Both the position numbers and the translations under genes were made by a program. The notes beneath the pieces are model-generated. The model was given only the letters and a program-made list of their open reading frames with translations, was not told the DNA's origin and did no database searches. 64,000 nucleotides of DNA from Pleodorina starrii (Eukaryota; Chlorophyta; Chlorophyceae; Chlamydomonadales; Volvocaceae), in NCBI GenBank assembly GCA_030267565.1, contig BRXU01000008.1:3168001-3232000 (forward strand). Reading direction: 5' to 3'. Numbering within the stretch: the stretch's first letter is position 1; each line of letters opens with the position of its first letter. Below, in pieces: positions 12,001 through 22,513 of this stretch.

Positions 12001-15000
12001 GAGGGGACGCAGGTACGGCAGTGTACGGCATACTAACGCATTGCCGTATACCGTGTGCCGGCGGCAGGGAGGCAAGGGAGAGGGGGCTGCCCCTCATCGG
12101 TGTTCGGGGCCGGGCCGCGTCTGCGTCCACCCTTGTGGTGGTTTGTGGCTGGTGGTGGTGGTGGTGGATCGGGGGATCGGGGGATCGGGGAATGGTGTCC
12201 GCTCCCCTCCTTCCGCTAGAACTCTGTCTGCCTGCTGGCCCCGCTGCTGTACATGCCGTACGTGTCGTACAGGTAATCGCGATGCTCCAGCTGCTGGACA
12301 CTGCCGCCGAGATCGCCTCCGCCATGGCCTACCTGCACAGCCGAGCCATCGTGCACGGGGACCTCAAGACGGCTAATGTGTTGCTGCAGGTGGGTGGGTG
12401 TGTGGGAGTGTGGGTGAGTGAGCGTGGGTAAGTGAACGTGTGTGAGAGTGTGGGGGGTGGGTGTGAGCGGGTGGGCATGGGAGTGAGCGTGTGAGTGAGC
12501 GTGTGAGTGAGTGGGTAAGAGAGTGGGTACCGTAAGTGAGTGGGTGATATGGAGGGGAGGGGCAAGCGGCTGGGCAAGTGGTGGCTGGGTGGGTGGCTGG
12601 CCCCGGTCCTCAATCCCTCCGCCACCCTCCCTCCCTCCTCCCTCCCTCCGCCCCTCCCTCCCCCCCAGCGACATGACTCGGACCCCCGCGGCTTCATTGC
12701 CAAGCTGGCGGACTTCGGTCTGGCTCGTCAGTTGGGGGCCCGCGGAGTGGAGGACGGCCTGCTGGTGTCCCGCATAGGCACCGTCACACACATGGCCCCG
12801 GAGACCATACGAGACAACATGGTGGGGGTGGGGGGGTGGGGGGGTGGTGGGGTGGATGGATGGGTGGGTGGGTGGATGGGTGGGTGGGCAGCACAGGGGG
12901 CGGGGCGGGGCGGGGCGGGGCGGGAAGGAAAACAGGGGCCGGGCGGGGACCGCAGCAGCAGCAGCAGCAGCAGCACGGGACCAGGGACGCCGCAACGCGC
13001 AGGCGCGGGTGTGGCGCCCCACGACCAGCCCGCGCACACCTCCCCACCTTGCTCGCCGTACCATCACGGTACGGCACAGTGCCGTACGACGTACGACCTC
13101 CTTGGCGCCCCGCCCCGCCCCCGCACGCCCGCCCGGGCCCGCAGGTGCTGCTGAGCAGCGACGTGTACTCGTTCGGAGTCATCCTCTGGGAACTGTACTG
13201 CGCACAGCAGCCCTTTGCAAACTATACCGCCTTCCAGCTCCTCTCGGCTGTCGTACAGTACGACGAGAGGCCGCAGTTCCCGGTCCACTGCCCGCCCGCC
13301 TACGGCGCGCTGGCGGTTCGCTGCATGGCCAAGAACCCGGGCGAGCGGCCGTCCTTTGCAGAGGCGAGGAAGCGGCGGCGCCCGCGGGGGGGCGGGGGGG
13401 AGCAAATGGCAGAGGAGGAGGAGGGGAGAGGCGGCGGAATGGGTTTTCGCGGGTTGGGGCCTGATGGGCCTGATGGGCCTGACGGCGTTTCGCTGACGTC
13501 CGTCGGCCTGACCTGACCTGCCCCTGACCTGTCCTGCCCTTCCCGCAGGTGCACAAGCAGCTCATGGCCATGCGCAAAGAGCTCATGGGCGGCGGTGGCA
13601 GAGGCGGAGGAGGCGGAGGAGGCGGAGGCGGCGGAGGAGGCGGAGGTCAGGGGGGTACCATCACGGTACCTCTAGCGCAGGCGCGCAGTGAGGCGACCCG
13701 AGTGCTGCAGAGCCACTTGCAGATCTTGACGGGTGGGTTGGAGTGGGTGGGTTGGAGTGGGTGGGCGTGGGTGGGTGGGTAGTAGGGTTGGCCGGGATAC
13801 TATACTAGAAAAGAGTATTAGTATAGTATAGTACTATTATAGTACTATTTACTAGTTGGAGGCCGAAAAATGGCACTATTTACGACAGCCGTACAGAGTA
13901 CTATAGTATACTATAATATAGTACTATGTAGTACTATCGGGACCCCGACATAGTACGTTTTACTATATGTGGCAACCGGCAGGTCGGCCGCCGCCGTCTT
14001 ATACTTAAAATTCGAAGTGTGTAACGGCAGGCAGCACATCGATTGTGCACCCTTTTAGTAGTTGAAATGCCTCCCGAGGGCAGACCCTGCGAAAAGGGGC
14101 CTGCAACCTGGTCCTGATGTGGGGTTTGCCGTAGATTTGGTGGGGTTTGCCGTAGATTTGGTGGGGTTTGCCGTAGATTTGGTGGAGTTCTGGCGGGGAC
14201 GTTCGGGTTATTGCAGAGTTTGATTGTTTAGCGATCGACCAGAGGTGCTTCGTGTTTGGCATAAACTGCCCGTGACTATCTGGGGTCAGTCTGAGGTGTG
14301 TCTGGCCCTTCCACGCGGACTGGACGGGGGACTCCCGGGGCGTCCGACTCTAAACGTGCTTTAAGGTACCCCAGAGGGCTCCCTTTCAGAAAGTAAAATT
14401 AAATATAGGAAGTATTTATAAGAGATGATTCCAGTGGTGTTATTTTTAGCCAAAACGGGTGGGTGTACGGGACCCCTACCCAAGAGAATGTTCCCCGGAT
14501 AGTAAATAGTAATCTAGTACTATTTACTATATATAGTACTATGTAGTACTACATATTACTATACGTCCTCGGGAAAATAGTATTTTTGCCAACCCTAGTG
14601 GGTAGATGTGACGGCGCGGAGGCGAATGCGTCCACTGATCTCATTGCGTTGCAGTTAGCCATCGGTTGGCGGTCCGCGGTCCCCCCCCTCCCCTCGCCCC
14701 TCCCCTCGCCCCTCCCCTCGCCCCTCCCCTCGCCCTTCTTCTGTTACTTTGCCGTTCACGGGCTCCGGCCTATACGTGGATTACCCCGCGGCCCTCCTCT
14801 CCCCTCCCCTCCGCGCAGCGCCGCTCGCAGGCCGGGGCAGCGCAGGCCACAGCCACAGCTCGGACTCCCTCCGCGACGACGAGGGAGGCCAGAGCAGCGG
14901 CCAGAGCGCCGAGGGGGCGGAGGGGACCTCGGCATCGCGCGACGGCGGCGGCGCGACCGGCGGCGGTGGCGCGGCGGTGTCATCGTCGGTGGAGTCGTGG

Positions 15001-15036
15001 GATGTGTACAGCCGAACTGAGCGCCGCCGCGGCTGA
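1..15036 (+). CDS. Large Ser/Thr (TKL-like) protein kinase, 5'-partial
   Basis: Protein kinase lacking its first exons (subdomains I-III lie upstream of the window). Exons: <1-3201, 11593-12012, 12273-12389, 12669-12821, 13145-13363, 13549-13732, 14819-15036; all phases agree, giving 1,503 visible residues. Subdomain IV (HPNIVETYRI, about residues 92-101) is separated from subdomain V (VLIVQELCSRGNL, from about 1176) by roughly 1,070 Gly/Ala/Ser/Gln-rich residues. The catalytic loop is IVHGDLKTANVLL (HGD instead of HRD), followed by ADFGLARQ, HMAPE, SDVYSFGVILWELY and the terminal RPSFAEVHKQL motif. All catalytic Asp/Asn residues seen are present, so it is probably active. The tail is Gly-rich, then acidic and Ser-rich, ending at TGA 15034-15036. 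The intron after 13363 appears to use a GC donor. The HGD loop and helix signatures suggest the TKL-like kinases expanded in volvocine algae; substrate unknown. Family call is firm, subfamily tentative. Confidence 0.85.
5473..5722 (+). mobile_element. 250-bp TRIM/SMART-like element inside the minisatellite
   Basis: Two 49-bp direct repeats (5473-5521 and 5674-5722, one mismatch) flank a 152-bp core. Each repeat begins TGTAAGC and ends GCTTACA, so it has the TG...CA ends of an LTR. Two bases inside the left repeat lies TGGTATCGAGACC (5524-5536), resembling a Met-tRNA primer-binding site. A purine tract GAAGGGGGGAAG sits immediately before the right repeat. Both flanks carry GAGGG, compatible with a 5-bp target duplication, though GAGGG is also part of the array unit. 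The core contains GGTTCGATCC (5570-5579), a perfect tRNA B-box/T-loop word, so a tRNA-derived SINE is the alternative reading. No coding capacity. Confidence 0.7.
5955..7749 (+). repeat. Higher-order duplication (period about 1,049 bp) in the minisatellite
   Basis: Rare variants recur in the same order 1,049 bp apart: AATGAAGGG (5961/7010), CAATAGGGG (6326/7375), CCAATAAGGG (6450/7499), plus a shared CAATGACGG block. The segments around 5955-6700 and 7004-7749 are therefore near-identical copies. A second, smaller shift of about 560 bp links roughly 8360-8560 to 8920-9120. Confidence 0.8.
12822..13144 (+). repeat. Kinase intron with GGTGGATGG, GGGGC and CAG runs
   Basis: Intron between the APE exon and the SDVYSFG exon. 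It contains about 12842-12890 of GGTGGATGG-type repeats, GGGGC repeats at 12900-12922 and a CAG run at 12953-12974, then a GTAC-rich stretch at 13053-13098 before acceptor CCCGCAG. Non-coding in the kinase frame. Confidence 0.8.
13364..13548 (+). other. Probable GC-AG intron of the kinase gene
   Basis: The exon ends at GAG (13361-13363), followed by GCGAGG; the acceptor is CCCGCAG (13542-13548). Joining them gives RPSFAEVHKQLMAMRKEL, the conserved end of the kinase C-lobe, in frame. No GT donor nearby reproduces this junction. Confidence 0.7.
13783..14597. mobile_element. 815-bp hAT-type MITE in the last kinase intron
   Basis: Non-autonomous DNA element with terminal inverted repeats TAGGGTTGGC / GCCAACCCTA (13783-13792 and 14588-14597), flanked by a perfect 8-bp target duplication GTGGGTAG (13775-13782 and 14598-14605). 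An 8-bp duplication with TAGGG termini is the hAT superfamily signature. Subterminal regions are AT-rich with many TAGTACTAT words, unlike the GC-rich host. Three copies of a 21-bp unit (GGGGTTTGCCGTAGATTTGG type) lie at about 14112-14176. No transposase ORF. Without it the host intron (13733-14818) would be about 263 bp. Confidence 0.9.
14759..14787 (+). repeat. 29-bp dispersed repeat, copy 1
   Basis: Core GGCCTATACGTGGAT, shared with 32541-32569 on the opposite strand (28/29). Lies between the hAT element and the final kinase exon. Confidence 0.9.
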
Positions 15037-17023
15037 GTTTTTCGTTATGTGTGTGTATGCGTGTGTATGTATGTGTGCATGTGTGTGTATGTATATGTGT
15101 GTATGCGTGTGTATGCGTGTTTCCGGGGGATTGGGGGGGTTCAAGGACGCAGCTGGACGCCGGGCGGTGGCAAAGCGACTTGCGTGTGGTCATCGTACTG
15201 TGCCGTGCTTCCGCTTCCGTACAGTGTACGACCTTGTGACGAATGATGACGACGTCTGGGAGGCGGCGACTGGGAGGCGGCGTGATGCGCAGCGATGCGA
15301 GCACGGCGGTTTAGGGTCGGCTCGGCTCGGCTCGGCTCGGCTCGGTTGCACGGGGCCCGTGCGAGGGCATTTGGAGTGTTGTTACTGCTGGTGGTGGTAC
15401 TGCCGGGCTGGGCTGGGAGATTGATTTGGGGCGCGAGGCGGCGGATGTTGTGTAGGCGTGTTGGGGTGCATTGGGCGTATTGGGTGGCTGCATCTCGCCC
15501 TACCGCCCGACCGCCCGACCGCCTTACTGCAGCTGATTAATGGATTTATGGATTGTTAGGGGGTGAAGGGGGGAGAGTGGGCGGCTTCCGTGGGTTGGTG
15601 GGTAACCCGCATGTGCCCGTGCCCGTGCCTGTGCTGCAGCCCGTAGTGCCCGCAGCGCGTGGGTGTAGGGTGCGGGGGCACCGCCGCTGTGGCGGCCTGG
15701 TACGCGCTGCTGCTGCTGCGGCTGTGGCTGCTGCTGCGGTTCGTTAATCGGTGTCGGCTGCGGCGCGCAAGGTCTGGGGTTGCTTGGGGTGTCGTACAGG
15801 CGCTGGTTCGGGCCGGCATCAGGCCGCCGAGCGACATGACAGGAAGGGCGCATGGCGGGCCTCGTGTCTCCCCCCACCCTTTTTTTGCGGTTTCTGAACC
15901 CCAATACCGGTAATGTGCGCCCTTAGCGCCTGAAGAGGCTGAAGAGCGATATCCGGGCCAGTCACCTGCCACAGTCCCTGGACCGTATCGTATCGCGGGC
16001 TTTACCGTACGTGGTGTTACAATGAGGAGGGTTTTGTTCGCAGCCAGATGCCGCAACCGCAGCGATGGCGGCGGCGGCGGCGGTGTAGCACTTTTTGGCC
16101 TCCGGGCTGTGTGTCTACATTGTCGCTTGGGCGAACTGCCGCGCGCTGCGGTGCGGTGCGGTGCGGTGCGGTGCGTGCGGTATGGGGGTCTTGACGCGCG
16201 CGGTGCGACACGAGATGGTTGACTTGACGATGCCCTGTGGCGCCCTGTGGCGGACTACCCTCCCTAGTGTGTGGGGTGGGAGGGGGAAGGGGGACGGCCA
16301 GGTCTCCTCCCCAACACCCGCATGCGGCGTTTGTTGGTCGCCTGTGTCGCGACACGGCGTCCGGCGTAACACACACACACACACATGTGTGTGTAGGGAG
16401 GATCTCGGCCTAGACATGCGGGCTGGATTCGTCCTTTGCTCGGCGCTTCATTCCCGTGTCCTGTTACGCCCTGTTACCGCTACCGGTGCAATCGGGACGT
16501 CAGTCATGGGTGTTCGGGAGCCAATACGTATGGACAGAATAAGGGTGGCTTGGATGATCAGACTGGTGGGCTGACGGCTACGGCGGGGTGTGTCCGTGTG
16601 TGGCACTGCCCGTAACGCGGGAGGGCAGCCACGGAGGAGCAGCCCCCGCCCCCCGGGGTGTAGGGGTCGCAGAGGTGACCTTTGGCTGTCTGAGGGGGTG
16701 GTATTGGCAATGGCACGTGGCCCTCGTTGTGTTCGTTCGTGTGCACGTGTGTGTGCGCTTCACAATTGTGTGTTTGTTGTGGATTTCCACGGTGGTGGTG
16801 GTTTTGCTGCTAGTGGTTCTGGTGCTGGTGGCGGTGGTGGCCGCGCACGTGCCTCTGGGTACCCTAAGGCGAACCCAACCAAAGGCCGCGCCACCGCTCC
16901 CTGCTGCTCAGCTGCTGCTCGGCCCCTGAGCTGTTGGTGTCCGGTGTTCAGTCCGGCGGCCCCAACGTCTGGGTCGCTGCTTCCTTTCAGCCCTCGCGCA
17001 TAACGGCACTCCTTTTTCTGCTG

Positions 17024-17028
17024 TGTAA
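17024..17028 (+). terminator. TGTAA poly(A) signal, kinase candidate
   Basis: Volvocine-type TGTAA, the first one seen on this strand downstream of the kinase stop. Distance from the stop is unusually long, so assignment is weak. Confidence 0.35.
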
Positions 17029-17679
17029 GCGATGTTTGTTGTCGTCTTTTGTCGTCTTTCTGGTCAGGTCAGGTGGGGTGAGGTGGGGTACCTCGTGAGG
17101 CGGCGCGGCGGTGTTTGTGAAGCGTGCGGCCGCCGAGCAGGCGGCGCAGGCACCGCACGGCACGGCGCGATGCGACGCGGCTCAAGCTGTGTGCCGCAAC
17201 CGATACCCCGCGTCTCGTAATTTGTTTCTTTTGAAAGGTGTACCCCGGAAGGAATAAAGGAAGGTGGGTGCACGGGGCGGTGATGTGGACAGGCGTGTGG
17301 GGCGGGCGGCATCCCCCGCGGGGCAGGGGCAGGGGCGGAGGCGGAGGCGGAGGCGGGGGTGCTGCCGGCGGGGAGGCAGGGAGGGAGGCAGGGCAGGTGG
17401 TGAGGAGCGCGCTCCCGGGCGGCAGCCTCACCACCCTCCTGGCGGGGGGCGGACCTGGTGTGTGTGTGTGTGTCGGGTGGAGCGCGCGGAGGCCGCCAGA
17501 GTCACCGCGATCGGATGAGGCCCCCCGCAGCCATCCTCAGAACCGGTCGAGGATCCGGCCTGCCGTGGCCTGCCTGCCGTTGCCTGCCCGAGCTGCCTCC
17601 CGCTGCCCCCGCGAGTAGGCGGTGATTATAAGTGCGATGGTGGGTGTGATATTAATGTTGATGTTGATGTGCGCGATGA

Positions 17680-17682
17680 AAA

Positions 17683-17717
<35 letters not shown>

Positions 17718-17719
17718 AT
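17680..17719. repeat. TAAA microsatellite
   Basis: About ten tandem copies of AAAT/TAAA in an otherwise GC-rich region. Confidence 0.95.
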
Positions 17720-19251
17720 CTCATTCTTTTGGGAATTGAGTGATGAAAGGTTCGAGCCCAGGATGTCGGTGAGGCCGCGCAGTGTCAGGTGGTGTTGTGT
17801 TGACTGTGTGTGCGACTGTTTGTGTGACTGTTTGTTGGGAGGGGAGGCGCGCTCCTCAGCGGGTTCAGGATGCGAATGGCGCTCCCCAGAGGAGCGATAC
17901 AGCAATAAGGGGGCGCCGTGTCACGGCCCCGGGGGGTTGGCCGCCGCGACGTGTGTGGCGATCGATGTGGTGAGTTTTGGGTTTTGGTTGCGCCTGCCCC
18001 TTCCCAGCTGCGCTTGCCCCTGCGCGTGGCGGCGTGGTGGTGGTGGTTTCGGTAGGAAGTGGGGAAGCTTGAGGCGAGAGTGCGGCGCCGTACAGTTCAG
18101 CCCGGATCCCGAACGACAGGGCTGGGGCGGCCCGCGCGATTGCGCCGCCGCAGCCCGCAGCGTAGTTGAACACGCACCGTAGTGCCGGTCTGTGCCGAAC
18201 GCCGGCAGTACACTACGGGTGTGCATTGCATGCCGTATAATTATACCCTTTTCGCTGCCGCAGGTGCGCCAGTTTGCCGCGTGTGCGGGGGCAAGGCGGT
18301 GCACTTGGCATTCATGGCGGGCCGGTTGGCTCTCTTTAGGGCTTTGTGGGACCCCTTCTTGCCTGATGATGGTTTCGCACGTGCTGGGTGTGTGTGCACA
18401 CGAATGCGCCGCGTGCATAGCCGGTGGGTACACACCCCGCGCTTGCATGATGTGTCTGGCGTGCGGTCGAAGCTGGTCAGAGGCTGTGTCGGTTAGGGGG
18501 AAAGGAGCGCGCGCGGTTCAGCCGGGTCGACCATGCCGTGTCGATGCGTTGCGTGCAGCGGCAGCCGGCTTGAGCGGCAGCCGGCTTCGACCGTCTTCGA
18601 CGCACGCGCGCTCCGCTGTCCGATTGCAGTTATGGGTTTCGACGGCTCGGTAACTTTACATGCCGGTGTAGACTTGATTGGCTTCATTGGCGCGCGTAAC
18701 CGGCGTTGTTGCATGTTGCGTGTCTGGTGCACATGTGTGCGCCCATGCGCACTGCGGGGGCTGCCTTTGTGAGTGTCGCATAATGCGTACTTAATTATGA
18801 GTGTAAGAAGAACCCGCGGAATGGACCTATCCACTCGTCGACTGGGCTTGCTGCGCTCGCGGAGGGTCGCTTGGAAAGACCGGAGGACGCCGCCGCAGCT
18901 CGGCAGCATCCCTTTGCTGGCTTTGACTTGGCTCACAACTCTTTCTTGGGAAGGGGAGACAGGCATTGGACAGATAGAAATGCACTGGCAGTACTCATGA
19001 CAGGGTAAGTATTGGTAACATACGGGGCGGGAAGTTTAATGCTTCCAGTGCGGCTACTGCCTCCCTTGCTGGTAATCGACCCGCCTTTATTCGCCGAGTA
19101 CGGCGGTGACGTACAACCGTTAGGTGTTAATTGAGAATGTGCCGCAATCTAATCGTCAGCTGCTGCAAATCGTAAAGGTATTTGTTCGTGAGAATTCATT
19201 GCGTTTGCGCAGCCAGCGCTCAGACTTTTAGCTCCCGCTACGGTAGTTGCC

Positions 19252-21576
19252 ATGTTTGCATACATAGGGCATTCAGGCCCAAGCCCGCCCCTCAACCATG
19301 GCATAACAAGAGAGCGCTCGTTATCAGTGGAAAGCGCGATTGCGGAGGAGGTACGAGTTGATTCGGTCGCTGCTGTTTGGAGAATCCCGTCGACGTTTGT
19401 GGGAAAGGCGGTGACCGCTGGGAGCCCATTGCAGGTAGTTACCTCTCTTGACCCTACCACTGCTGAGGTGGCAGAAATGCTGTTCAGCCTGAGAGAGGGC
19501 AAGAGGAGCCGGAACGCGTTTGAGTCGTCACAAGGTACAAGTCGCCAAGATGAGGATGAAGCGCCGCTGAACCCGGAGGAGCGCTCATCATCATCTTCTG
19601 GCTCAGGTAATCAACATGTAACTTGTTGCATGCTGGCCGTCGGGCCCGCTTGTTCACCTGACTGAGCGATTCACCGATTCTCCCTCCACAGCCTGCTCCA
19701 CGCCGTCAAAGGTCCCGTGCAAGGCGCTCACTTCCACGTCCAACTCAAGGCAATTGGTGCCTCTAACCACGCGAAGCTACGTCTGGCGTGGGCCGAAGCG
19801 CAGCTTGGTGAGACCCCAGATATTTGCAGATATTTGCACACGGGGACCTTGCCAACCCAGCGCAGCGCTGGCGCCCATTTTGCGTTTGTGTAAAACCTTA
19901 TTATGCCTTGTATCTTTGGCGTGTATGGGAGGCCCAGCGGTTCAGCGGTCTCGCTTGTTCGCCCATGCGAAAACGGTTGCGCTGTTGAAGCGCTTTAGAG
20001 CCGTGCCCCGCGCTTCCTACAAATTTCATCTCTCCAATTGCAAATTTAGGTTCGTGCTTTTTTGCTCCGCCCTTCCCCGCACCCTGCACGGTGCCTGAGG
20101 GGTCCGGCTCCGCATTGAATGTGATTCCATGGGGAGCGCTTACCCCGCCCGCCCAACCTGACGCCTGTCCATCCGCGCAGCTCAACCCCAAGCTTGCAAA
20201 CGCCTGCCCCGTTCAGCTTCTCAGCAGCGACCCCGATGAGGACGAGGATGTCGACCACGCGGTGGGGCGCGCGCCGGCCGCTCCGGCTTGCGCTCCGGCT
20301 GCCATCGCAGCTTCGCCAGCAGCACCGGGCGTCGCCGAGCGGTCCGATAGGGACAAAGAGTGGGCAGCGCTGACAACGTGGCTGCGCATGAACCTGCATC
20401 AGCCGCGGACGGCGAAGCGCGAGGTGCTCTTCATTGGAAGCCAGAGCGAGGAGAGGTGAGGCGCGCCCGACGCAGCCCGGGGGGCCTCATCCCTCCCGGG
20501 GGTCTTGTGTCGCATTCTCTCATACGGTACACCGCCAACCGTGTCGTGTTATGTCGCTCTTCCGCCTCCTTCTTCCCCTCCCCTCGCCCTCGCCGCCGCG
20601 CCAGGGGCTGGCGCTTCTTCCTGAATCCCGCGCTGGCTTGGGACGATGTGAGCCTGGAGACCAAAATGCGCCTGCGCACCCTGCCCCAGGAGACGGTGCG
20701 GAGGGCGGAGGGCGCTGGGCGGCTGGGGCCGTCGCACTCGCGCGGGCTAGAGACCCACGGGTCGGCCTGCAAGCAATTATCAGCTTGCCGCCTCATATTG
20801 TTTGATTGACCCTGACTGCTCCGGACCGCTGAGTGCCCGTACTTGATGTACCTGCCGTACGCAACGCACCGTACTGTACTGCAGGAGCTGGCTTTCATGC
20901 GCAAATACCCTGGCAAGCCGGGCCGCGACTGGGTCAAGAAGACGCAAAAGTACCGTCCGCCGGGAGGCTCTGTGACCTTCGCCGTTCCGCTCGCGGACAT
21001 GGTGAGTGGCGAGAGGGCGGGGACGAGGGATGAGGGCGGGGATGAGGGACGAGGGCGGGGATGAGGCAGCCGCACGCGTCCGTTTGAGAAGCACGATTCT
21101 TGTGGAATGCAAGTGTCCGAACGACTGGTAAACGGGTCGTCCCGGTATTCGTGCCAGGGGGCGTGAACGGAGCGGGTTGCGGTCGTGAGTCGTACATCGG
21201 GCGCGCATGTGTGAGTGCATATGTGTGCGCGCGCGTATGTGTGTGTTTGTGGTTGGGATTGTCTGCGGTGGCTGTGCACGGCTGCGCTCTGCTCTGCTCA
21301 ACCCGACAACGCCTACCCGAATGATTGTCCCTCTCCCTCTCATTTCCTTCACTACTGGAACGTAACTGATGAGCCCCGCATCCCCACGCACGGGGCTTCT
21401 TCACCTTGTGCTGGTTGTCCTCCTGTCAGGTCTATTCCCTCACGTCCATATACTACCGCTTCGAGGGCCGGCCCGGCACCGGCACCTCGGCCTCCGCGGC
21501 GCGGCTCGCGGCGCAGTCATGCGCCGACGCCGCCATTGGGTCGGCGACGCCCCTGACGCCGGCGGCCGCGGTTTGA
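19252..21576 (+). CDS. Hypothetical protein, six exons, 366 aa
   Basis: Product not recognised. Exons 19252-19606, 19692-19807, 20181-20455, 20605-20695, 20885-21001 and 21430-21576 join with matching phases and end at TGA 21574-21576. The N-terminal half is polar and low-complexity with an acidic patch (SSDPDEDEDVDH) and an Ala/Pro stretch. The C-terminal half looks like a folded domain rich in Trp and aromatic residues: WAALTTWLRMNL, REVLFIGSQSEERGWRFFL, MRKYPGKPGRDWVKKTQK, VYSLTSIYYRFEGRPG. No signal peptide or membrane span. The start ATG 19252 is chosen because a 5'UTR intron (about 19005-19212) plausibly ends just upstream; the frame stays open to 19192, so a coding upstream exon is possible. 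A TGTAA lies at 22509. Could be lineage-restricted. Confidence 0.65.
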
Positions 21577-21763
21577 TCGTTGGCGCGGAGCGGAGCGGAG
21601 CACACACACACGGACGGTCCGCGAGCCGCCGAGCCCTGGGCGCTCGATCGGCCCCGGGAACAAGATGGGACCCGGCCCAGTTCGCCAGCTGAGCTCTTGA
21701 GTCCGGATTCTCGCTGAGGGCCTTCGAATGCGTCGTAGCTCAACCTGGCGTGGACCTTTCTTC

Positions 21764-21825
21764 TGGTGGTGGTGGTGGTGGTGGTGGTGGTGGTGGTGGT
21801 GGTGGTGGTGGTGGTGGTGGTGGTG
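21764..21825 (+). repeat. TGG/GGT microsatellite
   Basis: About twenty perfect GGT copies. Confidence 0.97.
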
Positions 21826-21912
21826 CTGAGGTAGGGTTTTGGCTGAGGGGCCGAAGATGTCGCGCTTCCGGCGGCGCGGGAGCGTCTGAGGGAGCTGCAG
21901 CAGCAGCAGCAG

Positions 21913-22005
21913 CAGGAGCGGCGGAGCAGGAGCGGCGGAGCAGGAGCGGCGGAGCAGGAGCGGCGGAGCAGGAGCGGCGGAGCAGGAGCGGCGGAGCAGG
22001 AGCGG
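21913..22005 (+). repeat. 14-bp tandem repeat, seven copies
   Basis: CAGGAGCGG recurs at 21913, 21927, 21941, 21955, 21969, 21983 and 21997; preceded by a CAG run from 21899. Confidence 0.95.
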
Positions 22006-22508
22006 CGCGATTTTATTTGGGGGGAGGGGGCAGCAGGCGTTTCGAGCGAGGAGGAGCTGGTTGGAATCGTTTCCCCCATGAGGCGTGTGATGTGATACGG
22101 ACGGGGATGGGGATGGGGATGGGGGCGGAGTGCAGGCGCGGTCACTCGCAGGAAGGCTGACGTCCCGAGAGTTGAAAAGAATAGGGAAGGAAATGCTGCG
22201 AGGGAGGCAGCGCGTCTGCAGGATTTTTCGCTGTATCCCTCCCCGGTGTTTGTGGAAGAGAAGAGAAGGAGCGGCGACAGAGGGAGGGAGGGAGGGAAGG
22301 CCCTGGCATCTCGCGGCAGGCGCGTGGACATGGAACAAGAAGATGAAGCATAGCTGTGTGCGGTAATCACGTGGCAAGGTTAGACAGCGGTTGTTCTGCC
22401 GCTTGCTCGTCCCTGTACGGCTCGAGTTGTACAACACCTGCTGTCGTATATTTCATGTTTTGTTTTTCAGCGGTTGTGGTCGAGCAGGCTGCGAAAGAGG
22501 CGTTGTGT

Positions 22509-22513
22509 TGTAA
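22509..22513 (+). terminator. TGTAA poly(A) signal of the 366-aa gene
   Basis: TGTAA about 930 bases after the stop codon, a normal 3'UTR length for volvocine genes. Confidence 0.5.

Larger units (their letters stand above)
15037..19251 (+). other. Kinase 3'UTR and intergenic sequence, no gene recognised
   Basis: No convincing coding exon on either strand. The first TGTAA after the kinase stop that I found is at 17024-17028, which would give a long 3'UTR of about 2 kb. Simple repeats: TG/TATG runs at 15045-15120, GGCTC at 15317-15345, GTGCG at 16148-16176, CA/TG at 16371-16396, and a TAAA run at 17680-17719. A strong donor-like GTAAGT at 19005 followed by TTTGCGCAG at 19212 may be a 5'UTR intron of the next gene. 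Confidence 0.5.
21577..22513 (+). other. 3'UTR of the 366-aa gene with microsatellites
   Basis: Contains a GGT/TGG run at 21764-21825 and seven copies of a 14-bp unit CAGGAGCGGCGGAG at 21913-22005, ending near TGTAA 22509-22513. Extent inferred from that signal. Confidence 0.5.

Noticed and set aside
21450..22437. Two 305-residue minus-strand frames with poly-His/poly-Thr
   Set aside because: Translations of the GGT run and 14-bp repeat opposite a real exon and 3'UTR; no family similarity.
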